Of a stretch of 64,000 bases of DNA, positions 34,678 to 44,683 are shown piece after piece; the stretch's first letter is position 1, and every line of letters starts with the position of its first letter. Both the position numbers and the translations under genes were made by a program. Origin of the DNA: Curtobacterium sp. L6-1 (GTDB taxonomy: Bacteria; Actinomycetota; Actinomycetes; Actinomycetales; Microbacteriaceae); assembly GCF_018885305.1 (NCBI RefSeq), contig NZ_CP076544.1:2790001-2854000 (forward strand), in the 5' to 3' direction. The notes below the pieces were generated by a model. That model made no database searches. It was not told where the DNA came from and worked only from the letters and a program-made list of their open reading frames with translations.

Positions 34678-35589
34678 ATGTCCGATGCACTCGCTCCCTG
34701 GAACGCGTCCCTGACGCTCGCGGAGCACTCGATCATCGTCTACGCACTGTCCGTCGCGGGCCTCGCGCTCTTCGCGTTCTTCGTGAAGTCCCTGGTCTCG
34801 ACCAACGAGGTCACCGGCCGCTACCGCTCCGGGGTCTACGCCGGCATGTGCATCACCGGCATCGCCTTCCTGTCCTACGTGCTGCTGGTGGTCGAGTTCG
34901 CCATCGGGTACGAGCGCAAGGGCGACCTCTGGGTACCGAACGCGAACGCGATCCTGACCTGGGCGCCGCGCTACTTCGACTGGACGGTCACCGTCCCGCT
35001 GCTCGTCATCGAGCTGCTCGCCGTCGCGACGGTCGTGGGCGCAGCGGCCCGTCGCCTCCGGGCCGTCGGGATCGCCGCGGCGTTCCTGATGATCAGCACG
35101 GGTTTCATCGGCGGTGTGGTCGTCGACTCCGGCACGGACACCGGGGCGCTCTGGCTCTGGGGCGTCGTCTCCGGTGTCTTCATGGTGGTCCTCTACGTCC
35201 TCGTCGTCTACGTCGTCGTCAAGGGCGGTCGTGACCTCCGCGGCTCCGCGGCGGCCGTCACCCTCCGCAACGCCGGGATCCTCCTCATCGTCACCTGGAT
35301 GGCCTACCCGATCATCTTCGGCCTGCAGGGCTGGGGGCACGGGGGTGCCGTCATCACGTGGATGCAGGTCGTGCTCTCCGCGGCGGACATCGTGGCGAAG
35401 GTCGGCTTCGGTGCCATGATCCACAAGATCGCGAAGACCCGGTCGGCCGAGGACGTCCGTGCCGGCGTCGACACCCTCCCCGAGGCGCTGTGGGTCTCGT
35501 CCGAGAAGCTCTCCGACGGCACGCTCCCCGTCGCCGGACCGGTCGCGGAGACCCCCGCCGGCCGCGGTGGACGTGTCGGCCGCCGCTGA
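34678..35589 (+). CDS. Type-1 rhodopsin, predicted outward proton pump (DTE motif)
   Basis: 303 aa, seven helices; ATG with GGAAGGA upstream. Helix C is RYFDWTVTVPLLVIELL: counter-ion D101, T105 and proton donor E112 give the DTE set of proteorhodopsin-type proton pumps. L109, at the spectral-tuning position, predicts green absorption. Retinal Schiff-base lysine K241 is in ADIVAKVGFG. In helix B, TGIAFLSY aligns with TGIAFWHY of proteorhodopsin, so the conserved histidine is S66 here. G162 (LWLWGVVS) fits the glycine that opens a carotenoid-antenna site in xanthorhodopsin-like pumps. The 50-residue C-terminal tail is disordered. First gene of rhodopsin-crtY-blh. Confidence 0.95.
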   Translation: MSDALAPWNASLTLAEHSIIVYALSVAGLALFAFFVKSLVSTNEVTGRYRSGVYAGMCITGIAFLSYVLLVVEFAIGYERKGDLWVPNANAILTWAPRYFDWTVTVPLLVIELLAVATVVGAAARRLRAVGIAAAFLMISTGFIGGVVVDSGTDTGALWLWGVVSGVFMVVLYVLVVYVVVKGGRDLRGSAAAVTLRNAGILLIVTWMAYPIIFGLQGWGHGGAVITWMQVVLSAADIVAKVGFGAMIHKIAKTRSAEDVRAGVDTLPEALWVSSEKLSDGTLPVAGPVAETPAGRGGRVGRR

Positions 35590-36874
35590 CCCGACGGTCG
35601 CGAGCGCCACGGCGGCCGGAGCGCGTCGCGCACCGGCCGTCGGCCTCCGCCCGCCGCTGCCGGCGTCGGTCGACGTCGCCGTCATCGGCGCCGGCTGTTC
35701 GGGCCTCGCCACCGCGGTCCGACTCGACGCGCTGCCCGGGAGCCGTTCCGTCATCGTCCTCGAGGGGCGCGCACACGCCGACACCCGGTCGTGGTGCTCG
35801 TGGGACGACGGCAGCGACCCGCTGGCGGAGGCACGGAGCGCCGCCTGGGACCGGTGGGAGGTCCGGACCGACCGAGGGACCAGTGTGGGCACTGACCCTG
35901 GCCACCCGTACGTGCTCGTGCGCGCAGCGGACCGACGGGCGGCCGCCGACCGTCGTCTCGCCCGGCGCGGATCGACCGTCGTCACCGACGGCACCCCCGT
36001 CACCGCCGTCGAGACGGCCGCGGGGCACCTGGACGTCCGGACCCGCGGTGGGTCCGTCCGTGCCGGCGTCGTCCTCGACGCGCGCGGGCCGCGCTGTCCC
36101 GAGCACGTCCCCGACGGGCGGGTGCTCCTGCACCAGCGCTTCGTCGGACAGTGGATCACGACCGACCGTCCGGTGTTCGACCCGTCGACCGTGACGCTGA
36201 TGGACTTCAGCGGGCAGCACCGGTCCGACCGCGTGCACTTCGTCTACGTCCTCCCGGTGTCACCGACCGGAGCACTGGTGGAGTCGACGGTCTTCACGCC
36301 CGACGCCGCGGACCCGATCGACCACCGCGCGGAGATCGCCGCCTACATCGCACGTCGGTGGGGGCTGTCGGCCACGGAGTGGCACGTCGGTGACGAGGAG
36401 CAGGGCTGCATCCCGATGACGGACGTGCCGCCCGCCGCCCTGGTCGCCCGTGACGGGGACCGCTGGCGACCGACCGGTGCGGACCCGGTCGCGTCCGTCA
36501 TCGGCACCACCCGACCGAGCAGCGGCTACGGGTTCGCCCGCAGCAACCGCCACAGTGCGGTGGTCGCCGCACACCTCGCGGCCGGGACGCCGGTGCCCGC
36601 GTACCGGGACCGGCCGCGCACGCGCTGCCTCGACGCGGTGTTCCTCCGGTTCCTCCGCGACCGCCCCGACCGAGCAGCCGAGACCTTCCGACGCCTGCTG
36701 TCGCTCCCCGGGCCCCTGGTCGTCCGGTTCATGACGGAACGGTCGACGCTCGCCGACGACCTCCGCATCGTGCTCGCGCTGCAGAAGGGTCCGTTCCTCG
36801 CAGCCCTCGTGCGGACCTTGCTCGACGCCCGGACCCGACACCGCGCCCGGACGACGGCGCAGGCGCGCCGGTGA
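35567..36874 (+). CDS. crtY: Lycopene beta-cyclase (CrtY type)
   Basis: FAD/NAD-binding cyclase making beta-ionone rings of beta-carotene from lycopene. About 435 aa. Start taken as GTG 35567 (GTG 35573 also possible), overlapping the rhodopsin stop by about 23 bases. FAD motif VAVIGAGCSGLATAVRL (G41-A-G43-xx-G46), VVLDARGP, the family segment QRFVGQWITTDRPVFDPSTVTLMDF, FVYVLPVSPTGALVESTVF and EEQGCIPMTD. It supplies beta-carotene to Blh. No crtE, crtB or crtI are in the window, so lycopene synthesis is encoded elsewhere. Confidence 0.92.
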   Translation: MDVSAAADPTVASATAAGARRAPAVGLRPPLPASVDVAVIGAGCSGLATAVRLDALPGSRSVIVLEGRAHADTRSWCSWDDGSDPLAEARSAAWDRWEVRTDRGTSVGTDPGHPYVLVRAADRRAAADRRLARRGSTVVTDGTPVTAVETAAGHLDVRTRGGSVRAGVVLDARGPRCPEHVPDGRVLLHQRFVGQWITTDRPVFDPSTVTLMDFSGQHRSDRVHFVYVLPVSPTGALVESTVFTPDAADPIDHRAEIAAYIARRWGLSATEWHVGDEEQGCIPMTDVPPAALVARDGDRWRPTGADPVASVIGTTRPSSGYGFARSNRHSAVVAAHLAAGTPVPAYRDRPRTRCLDAVFLRFLRDRPDRAAETFRRLLSLPGPLVVRFMTERSTLADDLRIVLALQKGPFLAALVRTLLDARTRHRARTTAQARR

Positions 36875-37953
36875 CCGTGCTCGTCCGCGCCGTCGCGACG
36901 GCACCACCCGGAGCCGCGGTCCCGCCCGCGCTCCGGAGGTGGGTCGCGCACCGGGTGCTCATGCCGGTCACCGTGGTCCTGCTCGCGGTCGCCGTGGCGT
37001 GCGCCCTGGCGCAGCTCGGCGGGGTCACCGTGCCGATGCCGGTGCAGCTCGTCCCGTTCGGGATCAGCGTCCTGGTCTTCGGTCTCCCGCACGGTGCGCT
37101 CGACCACCTGGTCCCGGCGCGGCTGCGTCCCGGGACCAGCACGGCCCGGTCGATCGCCGTCGTCGTCGCGCTCTACCTCGTGGTCGGCAGCGCCACCGCC
37201 GCGCTGTGGACCGCGGCTTCGCTGCTCGGGTTCACGGTGTTCATCGCGATCACGTGGTTCCACTGGGGACAGGGCGACCTGTTCGTCGACCGGCTCCTGG
37301 TCGACGGCGCGACCGGACGCGCCGGAGCCGCACTGACGGTCGCGGCCCGCGGCGCCCTGCCCATGCTCGTCCCGTTCGTCGCGCAACCCGCCGCCGCGAT
37401 GACGGTCGTGACCGGCACGGCGAGCGCGCTCGCGTCCGCCCCGGTCCGAGCCCCAGCGCTCCCCGACGGGGTCCGCATCGCCACCGGCGCGGTGGTCGTC
37501 GTCCTCGTCGTGCTGCACCTCGCGGCCGTGCGGCGGTCGGGGAGACCGCCGTGGCGGCAGGTGGTCGAGGACGGTGTCCTCGTCCTGTTCTTCACGGTCG
37601 TCCCGCCGGTCCTCGCGGTGGGCCTGTACTTCACGCTCTGGCACGCGGTGCGGCACATCCTCCGCCTCGAGCTGACCGACCGGACCGCGGCCGTGCAGCT
37701 GCACCGGGGGTACCTCCTGGCACCCTTCCTCCGGTTCGTGCGGCAGGCGTGGCCGATCACCCTGATCGCGGTCGGCATGCTCGTCGTGCTCGCGGTCCTC
37801 CTCCGCCGTGCGGACCTCGGCGTCTACCTCGTGCTGATCGCCGCGTTGACCACCCCGCACACCGTGGTGGTCACGTGGATGGACCACGTGCAGCGCACCT
37901 GGCACCCCGCTGCGCCGTCGACCGCCACGGGAGGCACGCCGGACCCCGTCTGA
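36871..37953 (+). CDS. blh: Brp/Blh beta-carotene 15,15'-dioxygenase
   Basis: Membrane iron enzyme splitting beta-carotene to two retinals, the rhodopsin chromophore. 360 aa, about eight helices; GTG overlaps the crtY stop (GTGA). Conserved histidines expected to bind iron are present: H74 and H79 (GLPHGALDH), H131 (WFHWGQGD), H258 and H262 (TLWHAVRHILRL), H330 and H339 (TTPHTVVVTWMDH). Together with crtY and the rhodopsin gene it forms a self-contained beta-carotene to holo-rhodopsin operon. Confidence 0.94.
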   Translation: MTVLVRAVATAPPGAAVPPALRRWVAHRVLMPVTVVLLAVAVACALAQLGGVTVPMPVQLVPFGISVLVFGLPHGALDHLVPARLRPGTSTARSIAVVVALYLVVGSATAALWTAASLLGFTVFIAITWFHWGQGDLFVDRLLVDGATGRAGAALTVAARGALPMLVPFVAQPAAAMTVVTGTASALASAPVRAPALPDGVRIATGAVVVVLVVLHLAAVRRSGRPPWRQVVEDGVLVLFFTVVPPVLAVGLYFTLWHAVRHILRLELTDRTAAVQLHRGYLLAPFLRFVRQAWPITLIAVGMLVVLAVLLRRADLGVYLVLIAALTTPHTVVVTWMDHVQRTWHPAAPSTATGGTPDPV

Positions 37954-38043
37954 CCACGGCGGTGATCGACGTCGGTCGGCCGACACCACCCGGATCAGCG
38001 GAGCAGCATCGACACGGCGCTCGGTCCGGGGCAGGATGCAGCC

Positions 38044-38274
38044 ATACGTTCCGCTCGTGTCCTGTGCCTGGTCGGCGGCATCCTGCTCGCCGTGGGTGCC
38101 CTGCTCTGCGGTGGTGCGTTCCTCGCCGGCCTCGTGTCCGCCCCCGACGGTGGCGCGGACATCGGTGCCGGTGCCCTGCTGTTCGCCGGACAGCCCCTCG
38201 TCTACGCCGGCGTGGTCTTCCTCGTCGTGAGCCTGGTCCGCTCCGCCGGCCCGACGCGCCCACCGCGCCGCTGA
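38044..38274 (+). CDS. Small two-helix membrane protein, start uncertain (possible ATA)
   Basis: If read from ATA at 38044, seven bases after an AGGA ribosome site, the product is 76 aa with two complete hydrophobic helices (RVLCLVGGILLAVGALLCGGAFLAG and LVYAGVVFLVVSLV). The first standard start, GTG 38092 (60 aa), would cut the first helix and has no ribosome site. No family recognised. It follows blh by 90 bases and is closed by a strong hairpin; co-transcription with the rhodopsin operon is possible. Confidence 0.5.
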   Translation: MRSARVLCLVGGILLAVGALLCGGAFLAGLVSAPDGGADIGAGALLFAGQPLVYAGVVFLVVSLVRSAGPTRPPRR

Positions 38275-38320
38275 GGTCGCGGGCGTGACGGCCGCCGGCG
38301 CTCGCGCGTCGCGATCGGAG

Positions 38321-38366
38321 CCGGACGGGAGGCGCGGTGCCGGTCCGCCCCGCGCCTCCCGTCCGG
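38321..38366. terminator. Bidirectional hairpin terminator
   Basis: Perfect 17 bp inverted repeat, arms 38321-38337 and 38350-38366, core GGACGGGAGGCGCGG, 12-base loop. Located between convergent genes (small membrane protein and alpha/beta hydrolase), where it can end both transcripts. It shares its core with the hairpin at 120-165. Confidence 0.7.
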
Positions 38367-38372
38367 GACCGG

Positions 38373-39089
38373 TCACCCGAACAGCTCGGGCAGTGCGCTG
38401 ACGAACGCGTCCGGGTGGCTGTACCAGACCGCGTGCGCAGCCCCCGCGATGCTCCGGACCGTCACCCCGTCCTCGACGAGCGCCGCGGCGGTGTCGGCGT
38501 CGACGTGGTGGCTCGGGTCTGCCCGGACCACGATCGAACCCGGTCTCGGTGTCCAGGTCCCACCAGGAGCCGCGGCGAGCGCCCCCGCCGTCACCGGATC
38601 GAAGTGCACGGCGGCCCGGGCCTCGACGACACAGTCACGGTCGCTGTAGTGCGGCTTCGACGCCCGGAGCACCTCCACGGTCCGCTGGAGCCGCTCCGTC
38701 GCGTACTCCTCGACGGCCGTCGCCCGGTCCGCTCCGCCACGCAGCCGGACGGGCGCGTCGACGTACACCGCGAGCTCCGGGTCCAGCCAGCCGGACGCGA
38801 CGGCTGCGGCGGCGATCGTGCCGCCGATCGAGTGCCCCACGACCACGGCCGGTCGTCCCGGGACCACGGCGTCGACCGTCTCCGCCACGGCCTGCGCCGC
38901 CCGCTCCACGCTGAGCTCGGGGTCCCGCGGTGAGCGACCGTGCCCCGGCAGGTCGAGTGCGAGGACCCGGAACCCGCGCGCGGCGAGGAGCGGTGTGATG
39001 CGCCACCAGCTCTCGGAGGACCCGGTCATCCCGTGCAGCAGGACGGCGGTCCGCCGCCCCGCACCCTGCGTGTCCGCGTGCAGTCGCAT
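38373..39089 (-). CDS. Alpha/beta hydrolase
   Basis: 238 aa from ATG 39089 (a TTG at 39101 would add four residues). Oxyanion motif VLLHGMTGSS, nucleophile S87 in GHSIGG, catalytic histidine in the C-terminal GAAHAVWY, and an acid in VVRADPSH. Typical cytoplasmic esterase or lipase-like hydrolase of unknown substrate. No partner gene nearby suggests a pathway. Confidence 0.82.
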   Translation of the reverse strand: MRLHADTQGAGRRTAVLLHGMTGSSESWWRITPLLAARGFRVLALDLPGHGRSPRDPELSVERAAQAVAETVDAVVPGRPAVVVGHSIGGTIAAAAVASGWLDPELAVYVDAPVRLRGGADRATAVEEYATERLQRTVEVLRASKPHYSDRDCVVEARAAVHFDPVTAGALAAAPGGTWTPRPGSIVVRADPSHHVDADTAAALVEDGVTVRSIAGAAHAVWYSHPDAFVSALPELFG

Positions 39090-39125
39090 CCGGTCATGCA
39101 ACCACGACGGTCGTGCCGGAGGCGC

Positions 39126-39659
39126 TCAGCCGCCCGACGCGGCGGTCGTGACGACGTTCGACCCGGACTCCCGGCAGGCAGTCGTCAGGGTGCGGCTCAT
39201 GAGGTCCCACTCCGCGGTGTCATCGTCGAACGCGGGTCCCGAGGCCGGTGCGGGGTGCTCCCGGAGGTACCGCTGGGCGGCGTCGAGGGCCCGGGACACC
39301 TTCGGATCGTCACTGACCAGGTGTTCGTAGCCGAAGCGGACCGATGCGGACAGTGCCTCGACCTGCGCGTCGGTCAGCTCGCCGGCCTGCTGCCCGATGG
39401 TGGCGTTGAGCGAGATGGTGTCCAGCGCGGAGATCTGCCCGCACGTGGCGGCCGCACCGGCGTCGGCGTCCATCGGGTCGACGGTGCCCGGAGCGGGGTC
39501 CGCTTCCGGGTCGGACTCGGGAGCCGAGCTCACCACCGGTGCCCGCGTCGGCGATGCGTCCGGGGCCGGCGCCGCACCGGCGATCGAGCAGCCGGTGAGT
39601 GCGAGTGCCGCGGTCACGGTGACGAGGACGGACAGGCGGACGGTTCCGAAGTTCCCCAT
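39126..39659 (-). CDS. Putative lipoprotein
   Basis: 177 aa. Signal peptide with lipobox ALALTGC, then a Pro/Ala/Asp/Glu-rich linker (about 25-65) and a helical domain (LDTISLNATIGQQAGELTDAQVEALSASVRFGYEHL). Two cysteines in the mature domain (ATCGQIS and TTACRES) may pair. No known family. It follows the alpha/beta hydrolase on the same strand of the map but is transcribed before it, 36 bases away, so the two may share an mRNA. Confidence 0.65.
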   Translation of the reverse strand: MGNFGTVRLSVLVTVTAALALTGCSIAGAAPAPDASPTRAPVVSSAPESDPEADPAPGTVDPMDADAGAAATCGQISALDTISLNATIGQQAGELTDAQVEALSASVRFGYEHLVSDDPKVSRALDAAQRYLREHPAPASGPAFDDDTAEWDLMSRTLTTACRESGSNVVTTAASGG

Positions 39660-39793
39660 GCCCCGATCCTGCCGGACCTGTAAGCGGCGAGGGGCGCGGA
39701 TGCCGGATCGAGACCGGCTCGAGACCGCGCCGTGACCTCGCCGGTCCCGGCTCGTGGGAGGCACCCGCTCGGAACCGGCCGGCGTCGGGCTCC

Positions 39794-41314
39794 TCAGCTC
39801 CCGCCGGCCCGCGCCGGGAGGACGCCGAGCGCACCGAGCGCGGCGGTGAGTCCTGCCGCGACGGGCCCGTCGTCGTCACTCGTCCAGGCACGCACGCCGT
39901 CGGGACGGAACACCGCCGCACGAGGCAGTGCCGGAGCGCCCGCGGACGGTTCCACGAGCGCGACCACGACGCTGTCGGACACGACGTCCAGCGACTCGCG
40001 GACGGCGGCGTGGAGCGCCGGATCGGACACCATCAGCACCGGTCGGCCGGATCTGAACAGCGCTCGGGCTCCGTCGTCGTCGGACACGACGTCCTCGATC
40101 GGCGGCGCTGCACGGACGACCCGGACCGCCGGCAGGGTGCTCTCGCGCGTCAGCCCGGCGAGTCGGGCCGCGACGGCCCGGTTCGCTCCCGACGTCGCCA
40201 GCATGCGGTTCACCGTCGCACGGATCGCGATGGTCGCGGGGTCCGTCGCCGTGATGAGCGCGCTCTGCGCCAGGGTCGACGTGCGGAGCGCCTCGCCGTA
40301 CGCGCGCCGCTCGGTCGCGTAGTCGTCGAGCACGGTGTCGGGGAGCGTCCCGCGCACGACGGCGGCCGCACGCCAGCCGAGGGCCATCGCGTCCTGGACG
40401 CCGGCGTTCAGGCCGAGCCCACCGGTCGGCCAGTGGACGTGCGCTGCGTCGCCGGCGAGCAGGACCCGGCCGCTGCGGAACGAGGCCGCGAGACGGTTGG
40501 CGTCCCCGAAGCGCGACAGCCAGGAGGGGTCGCGCGCTCCGAGGTCCGTACCGGTCATCCGTCGCGTGAACGCGCGCAGCGTCCCGAGGTCGAGTTCCTC
40601 GTCCGGCGACTGGTGCTCCGGATCCCAGCCGGTGAGCCGGAAGCGCCCGTCGGGGAGCGGCGCCACGATGAGGGCGCCGTCCGGCCGGACGACCCGGGTC
40701 CCCGGTGCCGGTGGAGCGTCGAGCACCACGTCACCGACGAAGCCCCAGGCAGAGCTCGGCTCGCCCTCGAACGGGATCCCGGCGAGCCCGCGGACCGTGC
40801 TCCGGCCACCGTCACACCCGACGACGAGCGCCGCGGTGACGTGCCGGTGGGCGCCGTCCTGCTCGTACGTCACGGTCACGGTCTCGTCGGCCTCGCTCTG
40901 GTCGAGACCGGTCGCCACCGCGCCGCGGACGACGTCGACGCCGAGTCGACGCGCCCGCTCCTCGAGCAGCGCCTCGGTGGTGGTCTGCGGCAGGAGCAGC
41001 ATGGCGGGGAACGGGGTGTCGAGCGTGTCGAAGCGCACGCTCTCCTCGAGCAGCCCGAAGTGCCACGCCGGCACGGTGCGCCCGGCCGCGATGAACGGTT
41101 CCACGGCCCCGCGGAGTGCGAGCACCTCGAGTGTCCGGGGCATCAGCCCGAGCGCCTTCGCGTGGGGAGACCGAGCGGTGCGCTGCTCGAGGACCACGGC
41201 GTGGACACCGGCCGCGGCGAGCTCGGCGGCGAGCCACAGGCCCGTCGGCCCCGCTCCGACGACGACCACCCGGGCAGAGGACGAGTCGTCGAGGTGGGAG
41301 GTGTGAGCGGGCAT
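39794..41314 (-). CDS. FAD-dependent aromatic monooxygenase (PheA/TfdB class)
   Basis: 506 aa. Rossmann FAD motif VVVVGAGPTGLWLAAELAAAGV, the second motif with DG in LVVGCDGGRSTVRGLAGIPFEG, and GD motif LLAGDAAHVHWPTGGLGLNAGVQDAMAL. The C-terminal thioredoxin-like domain (about 420-500) is the one seen in phenol hydroxylases and in rifampicin/tetracycline-inactivating monooxygenases. Hydroxylation of an aromatic compound is expected; a role in antibiotic modification cannot be told from sequence alone. Confidence 0.88.
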   Translation of the reverse strand: MPAHTSHLDDSSSARVVVVGAGPTGLWLAAELAAAGVHAVVLEQRTARSPHAKALGLMPRTLEVLALRGAVEPFIAAGRTVPAWHFGLLEESVRFDTLDTPFPAMLLLPQTTTEALLEERARRLGVDVVRGAVATGLDQSEADETVTVTYEQDGAHRHVTAALVVGCDGGRSTVRGLAGIPFEGEPSSAWGFVGDVVLDAPPAPGTRVVRPDGALIVAPLPDGRFRLTGWDPEHQSPDEELDLGTLRAFTRRMTGTDLGARDPSWLSRFGDANRLAASFRSGRVLLAGDAAHVHWPTGGLGLNAGVQDAMALGWRAAAVVRGTLPDTVLDDYATERRAYGEALRTSTLAQSALITATDPATIAIRATVNRMLATSGANRAVAARLAGLTRESTLPAVRVVRAAPPIEDVVSDDDGARALFRSGRPVLMVSDPALHAAVRESLDVVSDSVVVALVEPSAGAPALPRAAVFRPDGVRAWTSDDDGPVAAGLTAALGALGVLPARAGGS

Positions 41315-41425
41315 CGGGACTCCACGACGTCGGGTGACGCGGACCGGGTGCCAGCGCCTGCCGATGGAGCGTAGGAACCCGGCGTCGCATCCGGAACCGT
41401 GGAACCACCGGGGCGGACCGGACGC

Positions 41426-41866
41426 TCAGACCGCCCCGACGCCCGCCCACCGGAGCGCCTGCACCACGAGGATCCCGTGCCGGTGCGTCCCGAGCTCGTC
41501 GAGCGGCACCCAGCGCGCCAGGTCCGTCGTCCCCACCGCTTCGTGGCGCAGCGAGCCCCCGACCACCCGGGCCCGGTGCACCACCTGCACGGCCTTCATC
41601 GGTCGACCGTTCCGGTGCTTCCGGCGCTCGGGCGGCACGACGTGGGACCGCACCCCGAGCAGCTCCTCGACCACGACGTCGTACCCGGTCTCCTCGCGGA
41701 CCTCGCGGACGGCGCCCTCCTCGACGGTCTCGTCCAGGTCGACCCCGCCGCCCGGCAGCGTCCAGAGTCCCGCGTCCGGCCAGCTGAGCCGGGCGAGCAG
41801 CACCCGGTCGCCGTCGGTGACGACGGCGTAGGACGCCAGCCGGGTGTCGTAGTCGGTGTACTCCAT
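41426..41866 (-). CDS. Nudix hydrolase
   Basis: 146 aa. Nudix box [24 protein letters not shown], preceded by [30 protein letters not shown]. Probably hydrolyses a nucleotide derivative; the long loop [19 protein letters not shown] is basic. Lies between the flavin monooxygenase and the ABC transporter without overlaps. Confidence 0.85.
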   Translation of the reverse strand: MEYTDYDTRLASYAVVTDGDRVLLARLSWPDAGLWTLPGGGVDLDETVEEGAVREVREETGYDVVVEELLGVRSHVVPPERRKHRNGRPMKAVQVVHRARVVGGSLRHEAVGTTDLARWVPLDELGTHRHGILVVQALRWAGVGAV

Positions 41867-41909
41867 GACCCGACCATCCCAGCAGCCGGGCGGAACCCGG
41901 CGAGCCGCG

Positions 41910-41925
41910 CCGCGCCTCCCGTCCG
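41910..41925. repeat. Half-copy of the GGACGGGAGGCGCGG hairpin
   Basis: CCGCGCCTCCCGTCCG matches the right arm of the hairpins at 38.3 kb exactly, but the left arm is missing. It lies in the 219-base gap between the divergent Nudix and ABC genes; the remainder of the gap shows no gene. Confidence 0.5.
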
Positions 41926-42085
41926 ACGGGTCGGCAGCGGGCAGGGGCCGGTCGACCGCACGCGACCTCCATCGGAAGACGCAACCCGTCAGGTCCCATC
42001 GTTCGGGTCTCGGCCGGCGCTCGACGGCTTCCTAGCGTGGACGGCGTCCCTCCCACCGATCCGTCGCCAGCGACAGGAGCTCCCC

Positions 42086-42838
<753 letters not shown>

Positions 42839-42841
42839 GCC

Positions 42842-44683
42842 GTGCGCGCCGCACTCCGCTCCCTGCTCGTCGTCAACCGCGCCGCCGTCATCGGCGCCGG
42901 GGTCGTCGTCGCCCTGGCCGCCGTGCTCCTCGCGGTCACGGCCGCCTGGCTCGAGGCCGGCGTCCGACACCCGGAGGCCCCGTTCCTCTCCACCGTGGCG
43001 GGGTCCTTCGCCGGGACGCTGCTCCTCATCACCGTCTTCATGGTGGCCAGCGTCTTCGCCGGGGTCCTCCGCGAGCGCCGCCGCGAGTTCGCGCTGCTCC
43101 GGGCGATCGGTGCCACCGCCGGGCAGATCCGCGGCACGGTCCGCACCGAGGTCCTGGTCCTGCTCGCACTCGTCGCACCCGTCGGCGCCCTCGTCGGCAC
43201 GGTCGTCGCGCCCCTCGTGACTCCGCTCCTGCGGTCGAGCGCGGTCGTCCCGGCCACCTTCTCGCTCGCGCCGTCGGCGATCCCGCTGCTCAGCACGCTG
43301 GTCGTGCTCGTGCCCACCGGACTCCTGGCCGCGGCGATGGCCGCGCGGGCAGCGACCCGGCCGAGCCCGACCGACGCGGTCCGCGCGAGCACCACCGACG
43401 TCCCGACGCTCTCGCGCGGTCGTCAGATCGCCGCCGCGGTCACCGCGCTCACCGGCCTCGCGACCGCGACCACGCCCTTCTTCACGCCCGGCCTGGTGGG
43501 CAGCGCGACGGGCGCCACCTCGGCGATCGTCCTCGTCGTCGCGGCCGCCCTCGCCGGGCCGCTCCTCGTGCAGTGGGGTGCCCGGCGGGCGCTCACCGGC
43601 CGGCACGGGACGGCGAGCACGCTCGCCCTCCTCAACGCCCGCGGAGCCTCCCGGCGCCTCAGCGCCGCCGTGGTCCCGCTCGCGCTCCTCGTCGCCCTCG
43701 GGACGGTGCAGACCGGGACGGACGCCGCCGTCCAGCGCGCGACGGAGGACCAACTGCGGGCGGGCCTCCAGGCCGACCTCGTGGTGACCGCCGGCGACGG
43801 CGTCACCGGTGCACAGGCGGAGCGGATCGCGGCGCTGCCCGGCGTCCGCGGGACGACCACCGTGCGGGACACGGCGGGGTCGGTGCAGGTCGAGCAGGCG
43901 GACGAGGACCTCGGCGGACTCGAGTGGGAGCCGACCGCGGTCTGCGCCCTCTCCGCCGACACCGCCGCGCTCGACCCGGCCGTGCGCTCCGGGTCCCTCG
44001 ACGCGCTCAGCGGACCCGGCACCGTCGCGGTGAGCAGCGACCTGCTCGCCCTCACCCCGACGGGCCTGGGCGACACGATCCGACTCCGCACCGGCGACGG
44101 CCCCGCCGAGTCGGCGCGGATCGTCGCGGTCTACGACCGCGGTCTGGCCTTCGGGGACGTCCTGGTCCGCGACCGCGCGTCAGGTCCCGTCGACACGCTC
44201 CTCGTCGACACCGCGTCCGGTGACCGCGCAGCCGTCCGGGAGGCCCTGCGCGCCACCGGCGCGGACGTCGCCACGGTGGACGGGTACGTCGCGACCGCCC
44301 TCCGGGCCGGGAGCGGCGACCGCCAACTGTCCCTGGTCCTCGTCGTCGCGCTCCTCGCGTTCGTGGCGGCGGCCGCGGCGAACACGCTCCTGACCACCAC
44401 CAGGGGGCGGCGGGACGAGTTCGCGCTGCTGCAGCGGACCGGTGCCACTCGCGCCCAGCTGCTGCGGATGGCCGGGGTCGAGACGGCGTACACCGCGGTC
44501 GCGGCCGTGGTGATCGGCACGGTCGCGGTCGTGCCGGCGCTGGTCGGTGTCGGGTACGGGCTGACCGGGTCAGCGGCGGCCGGGTTCGACCTCGTGTCCT
44601 GGGCCGGGTTCGCTGCGGCGGCGGTGCTCGTGGCGGTCGTCGGGGTGCAGCCGGCGGCGGGACGGATCGCGCGCGGGCGGTGA
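42842..44683 (+). CDS. FtsX-family ABC transporter permease
   Basis: 613 aa from GTG. Two FtsX repeats: one around residues 50-160 (VFMVASVFAGVLRERRREFALLRAIGATAGQIRGTV) and one around 495-600 (FVAAAAANTLLTTTRGRRDEFALLQRTGATRAQLLRM), separated by a large extracytoplasmic region (about 290-470). With the preceding ATPase it forms a complete exporter of the type often used against peptide antibiotics or for lipid/lipoprotein extraction. No two-component genes are adjacent. Confidence 0.9.
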   Translation: MRAALRSLLVVNRAAVIGAGVVVALAAVLLAVTAAWLEAGVRHPEAPFLSTVAGSFAGTLLLITVFMVASVFAGVLRERRREFALLRAIGATAGQIRGTVRTEVLVLLALVAPVGALVGTVVAPLVTPLLRSSAVVPATFSLAPSAIPLLSTLVVLVPTGLLAAAMAARAATRPSPTDAVRASTTDVPTLSRGRQIAAAVTALTGLATATTPFFTPGLVGSATGATSAIVLVVAAALAGPLLVQWGARRALTGRHGTASTLALLNARGASRRLSAAVVPLALLVALGTVQTGTDAAVQRATEDQLRAGLQADLVVTAGDGVTGAQAERIAALPGVRGTTTVRDTAGSVQVEQADEDLGGLEWEPTAVCALSADTAALDPAVRSGSLDALSGPGTVAVSSDLLALTPTGLGDTIRLRTGDGPAESARIVAVYDRGLAFGDVLVRDRASGPVDTLLVDTASGDRAAVREALRATGADVATVDGYVATALRAGSGDRQLSLVLVVALLAFVAAAAANTLLTTTRGRRDEFALLQRTGATRAQLLRMAGVETAYTAVAAVVIGTVAVVPALVGVGYGLTGSAAAGFDLVSWAGFAAAAVLVAVVGVQPAAGRIARGR

